Origin: Elmis aenea
Taxonomy: Eukaryota > Arthropoda > Insecta > Coleoptera > Elmidae
Direction of reading: 5' to 3'
Length of the DNA stretch: 64,000 nucleotides
Assembly (NCBI GenBank): GCA_947652605.1
Contig: OX393577.1
Coordinates: forward strand, 27,903,466-27,967,465
Shown here: piece after piece, positions 61,703 to 64,000 of the stretch
How positions within the stretch are numbered: position 1 is the first letter of the stretch
Layout: each line of letters opens with the position of its first letter
Position numbers and translations under genes: made by a program
The notes under the pieces: generated by a model
Seen by the model: the letters and a program-made list of their open reading frames with translations, nothing else
What the model was told of the DNA's origin: nothing
Databases searched by the model: none

Positions 61703-62493
61703 CAGGGTGGTCCAAATTCGATGGGATTGCATGGGTATCTCGGTTAATATTTAAGATAGAGAAACTATTAAATTACCAAAAATGTGCAGTTTTTTGAGAC
61801 AAACTCAGAACCATTTTCAAAAATATTCTATCATTTCCGGTTTTTGAGTTATTGAATAAAAAGTGTTTTTTTGCCATATTAATCATGTCATATCCTAGTT
61901 ATTGTTGTAAATATCGAAAATTTATAGAGATTATTTTTAGATATTTTTATGTTTAATTTGATTATACTAAAAAAAAATATTTATGCTCGCCGTTAAAAAG
62001 TTAGGACACAAACTTACCTTTTTTTAAATGGAAGCGATAGTTGGTTATAACCTATTTAAATTCCTTATTTTTTTCTCATTCCAGATATATAAAGATTGAT
62101 ATATTTATTTTCAATAATACGCAAGTTACGAAGGTTTTTTAGTTTTTTTTTGTAAAGAAAATTATAGTAGGCTGTGAAAACAAAAAAAACATGGTGGAAA
62201 ACCTTATAAAACTCATGTGGTACCAAGGTTTTTTAATTTGTTGTTTAGATAAACACTGTAAATATTTGAAAATAAGAAAGCAACGATATAGTCGGAATCA
62301 GCAGTAATACCACATTATACCGGGTGTAAATGAAGTGTGGTATTTTTTCTTTAGTTTCAATTTTAAACAAATGAAAATTTAGACATATGATATGTGCAAA
62401 AAAACGGGCTCTTTGAGCACATGCACATATTTGTTTCACTTCCGGTTTAGCCGGAAATGACCCCAACTTTGTTATTTTAAATGGAACACCCTG
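61703..62493. mobile_element. Possible TA-target element
   Basis: CAGGGTGGTCCAAATTCGAT at the left and, inverted, CAGGGTGTTCCATTTAAAAT at the right, each next to TATA. Only about 12 terminal bases match, so these could be two different fragments rather than one element. Confidence 0.4.
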
Positions 62494-63096
62494 TATATTT
62501 TTACATTTTTGGAAAGAGAAAGCGATTTTGGATACATATGCACTATTTTGGTTAATTTTTATAACCTCAAAATTTTTTTAAAACAAAATTTAGTTTTTTA
62601 TTAAGGGTGCCGTGACCTGCACAAATTGATTTTTATTATATCAACAATTGTCCAAAAAACGTTTTTGTAAATTTTAAATAACATTTAGGTTACTTTAATC
62701 GGCTTTGAAGGTTGCGGAATCGGTTTTTTGACAAAAAGTCAATTTTTTTAAATGGAACCATGTTGGTACTAGCGGTTATTTAAATCAAGCATCTTCTAAC
62801 GATTCCATCGATACCAATAACTTGTATTTTTGTTAAAAGTCTGCTTCAAAAACTTCAAATTATTGTGAAAATTTATTAAGAGATCCTCTAAATCAGCGTT
62901 TCTCAACCTTTTTTGTCCCGCGGACCGGTAAAATTTGTGAAAAAATTTCGCGGACCGGTGTATTTTTTAACAAAAAAAAATTACTTAATATTATTAAACT
63001 ACTTTATAAGTTAATTGTAACATTTTTATTATCATTTACCTACTTACAATAATATTTAAATGTAAAGATGAGTAGGTAATTATTGTAATTATTATA

Positions 63097-63745
63097 CAGA
63101 GTGTTTCTTAAGTATTGCAAAAAAAATTTGGGAGGTGATTCCTTATCTAAAAAATTTTCCTTAGACGTCTCCTTTCGGAGTTACACCCCCCTAAAGGGGA
63201 GCGGTAAAATTATGTTTTTATTTTATTTCCCAAATTTGAATAAATGTATGAGGATGATATTTGGTAGATGTTTTACACTTATTTAAAGGTTTCCTATAGT
63301 AAAATTTTCAATTATCTCCCACCTTCACAGGGGGCTGAAATGTGCGACCCCTGTTGTTTTTTTTATTAGAACTTTTTGGTAAGTTAAAATTTCGCAATTA
63401 AAAAATACTTTTTTTGAATACTGAGTTATTTAGAAACTTTTTTTATTATTTTATTCTCGTAAAACCTACAGTTTTTGAGTAAAAAATAAAATAAGTAAAC
63501 GTCAAAATAAATAACATCTGTCAGTTCTATCCAATATGAACATAAACAAACTGTGCACCAAAATGAATCGTTTTATATTGGAATATTTAGTTGTGCATGT
63601 TTACTTATTTTATTTTTCACTCAAAAACGGTAGGTTTTACAAGAAAAACTAATAATTAAAAAAAGGTTCTAAAGAAGAAATCAAGCTTTTAAAACAAATT
63701 TTTTACATTGCAAAATTATAATCCACGAAAAAAAAAAGACAAAAT
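63097..63745. repeat. Truncated TA foldback, relative of 51876-52821
   Basis: The left end CAGAGTGTTTCTTAAGTATT and the CTCCTTTCGGAGTTACACCC and CACCTTCACAGGGGGCTGAA blocks match the VPS8-intron foldback. The second arm starts near 63590 and stops abruptly near 63745, without a terminus. Confidence 0.75.
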
Positions 63746-64000
63746 CATTGGATATACGAACACACCACTGCGAGACATTTTATCGGGTTACTAATTTCAC
63801 GCATGTTTGGTAAAATTCATTTGTCAGGAATGGAGCACACTCCTTTCCTGAACATTATGCATTACAGGAATTTGTCTTCAGTGCCGTGTTATCATAAATT
63901 ATGTAAATTTAAAATTAGCTTAAAATATTTTAATTTCGTAATTTTATAAATTAAAATATTTTTTTTTTTAAAGAATTTTTTTTTAACGTGGACAGGTAAA

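Larger units (their letters stand above)
61489..64000. other. Upstream of RMC1 exons; transposon-rich, no exon found
   Basis: A probable RMC1 intron. It holds a TA element at 61703-62493, a lone hAT end at about 62895-62960 (CAGCGTTTCTCAACC followed by GCGGACCGGT twice), and a truncated foldback at 63097-63745. No conserved coding segment could be read. Confidence 0.5.

Overview
This is a eukaryotic, almost certainly insect, nuclear genome window. It is AT-rich, with GT-AG introns and no operons. The five conserved genes read as arthropod orthologues. A beetle or other holometabolous insect is my best guess, inferred from protein flavour and transposon content; it is not proven. No viral, CRISPR, rRNA or tRNA genes were seen.

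Gene layout. Positions 1-25.0 kb are a gene-poor, transposon-rich stretch: mariner relics, hAT relics and MITEs, and long foldback elements with CAGGGTG ends. A TMEM70 orthologue (mitochondrial respiratory-complex assembly factor) follows at 25.1-25.9 kb on +. Catalase starts 0.9 kb downstream on +, with a 19-codon first exon at 26.8 kb, a 17.75-kb intron full of transposons, and one large exon at 44.6-46.1 kb. The intron holds a near-complete two-ORF PIF/Harbinger-type element sitting inside a 4.5-kb foldback. Tail-to-tail with catalase lies ICA69/ICA1 on - (47.7-49.0 kb). Head-to-head with ICA69 lies an 8-exon VPS8 (CORVET subunit, 49.5-58.5 kb) on +. Tail-to-tail with VPS8 lies the 3' half of RMC1 (MON1-CCZ1 regulator) on - (58.7-61.5 kb); its N-terminal exons were not found in the last 2.5 kb.

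Function. TMEM70 and catalase act in mitochondrial bioenergetics and peroxide removal. ICA69, VPS8 and RMC1 all act in vesicle or endosome traffic: VPS8 in early-endosome tethering, RMC1 in Rab7 activation, ICA69 in dense-core vesicle and receptor traffic. Their adjacency is notable, but an insect gene order need not imply co-regulation.

Mobile DNA dominates. I could define many elements by terminal inverted repeats plus target-site duplications (TSDs), including three-deep nests: a TA foldback inside a hAT MITE inside a piggyBac-type MITE in VPS8 intron 4; a hAT MITE inside a mariner inside a palindromic MITE at 0.1-2.2 kb; and a foldback inside Harbinger inside a foldback in catalase intron 1. 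I found no convincing new multi-gene system. The most unusual items are the Harbinger element with an apparent 9-bp duplication and an intact intron-containing ORF1, the very long inverted repeats, and three isolated exon-like segments that I could not assign.
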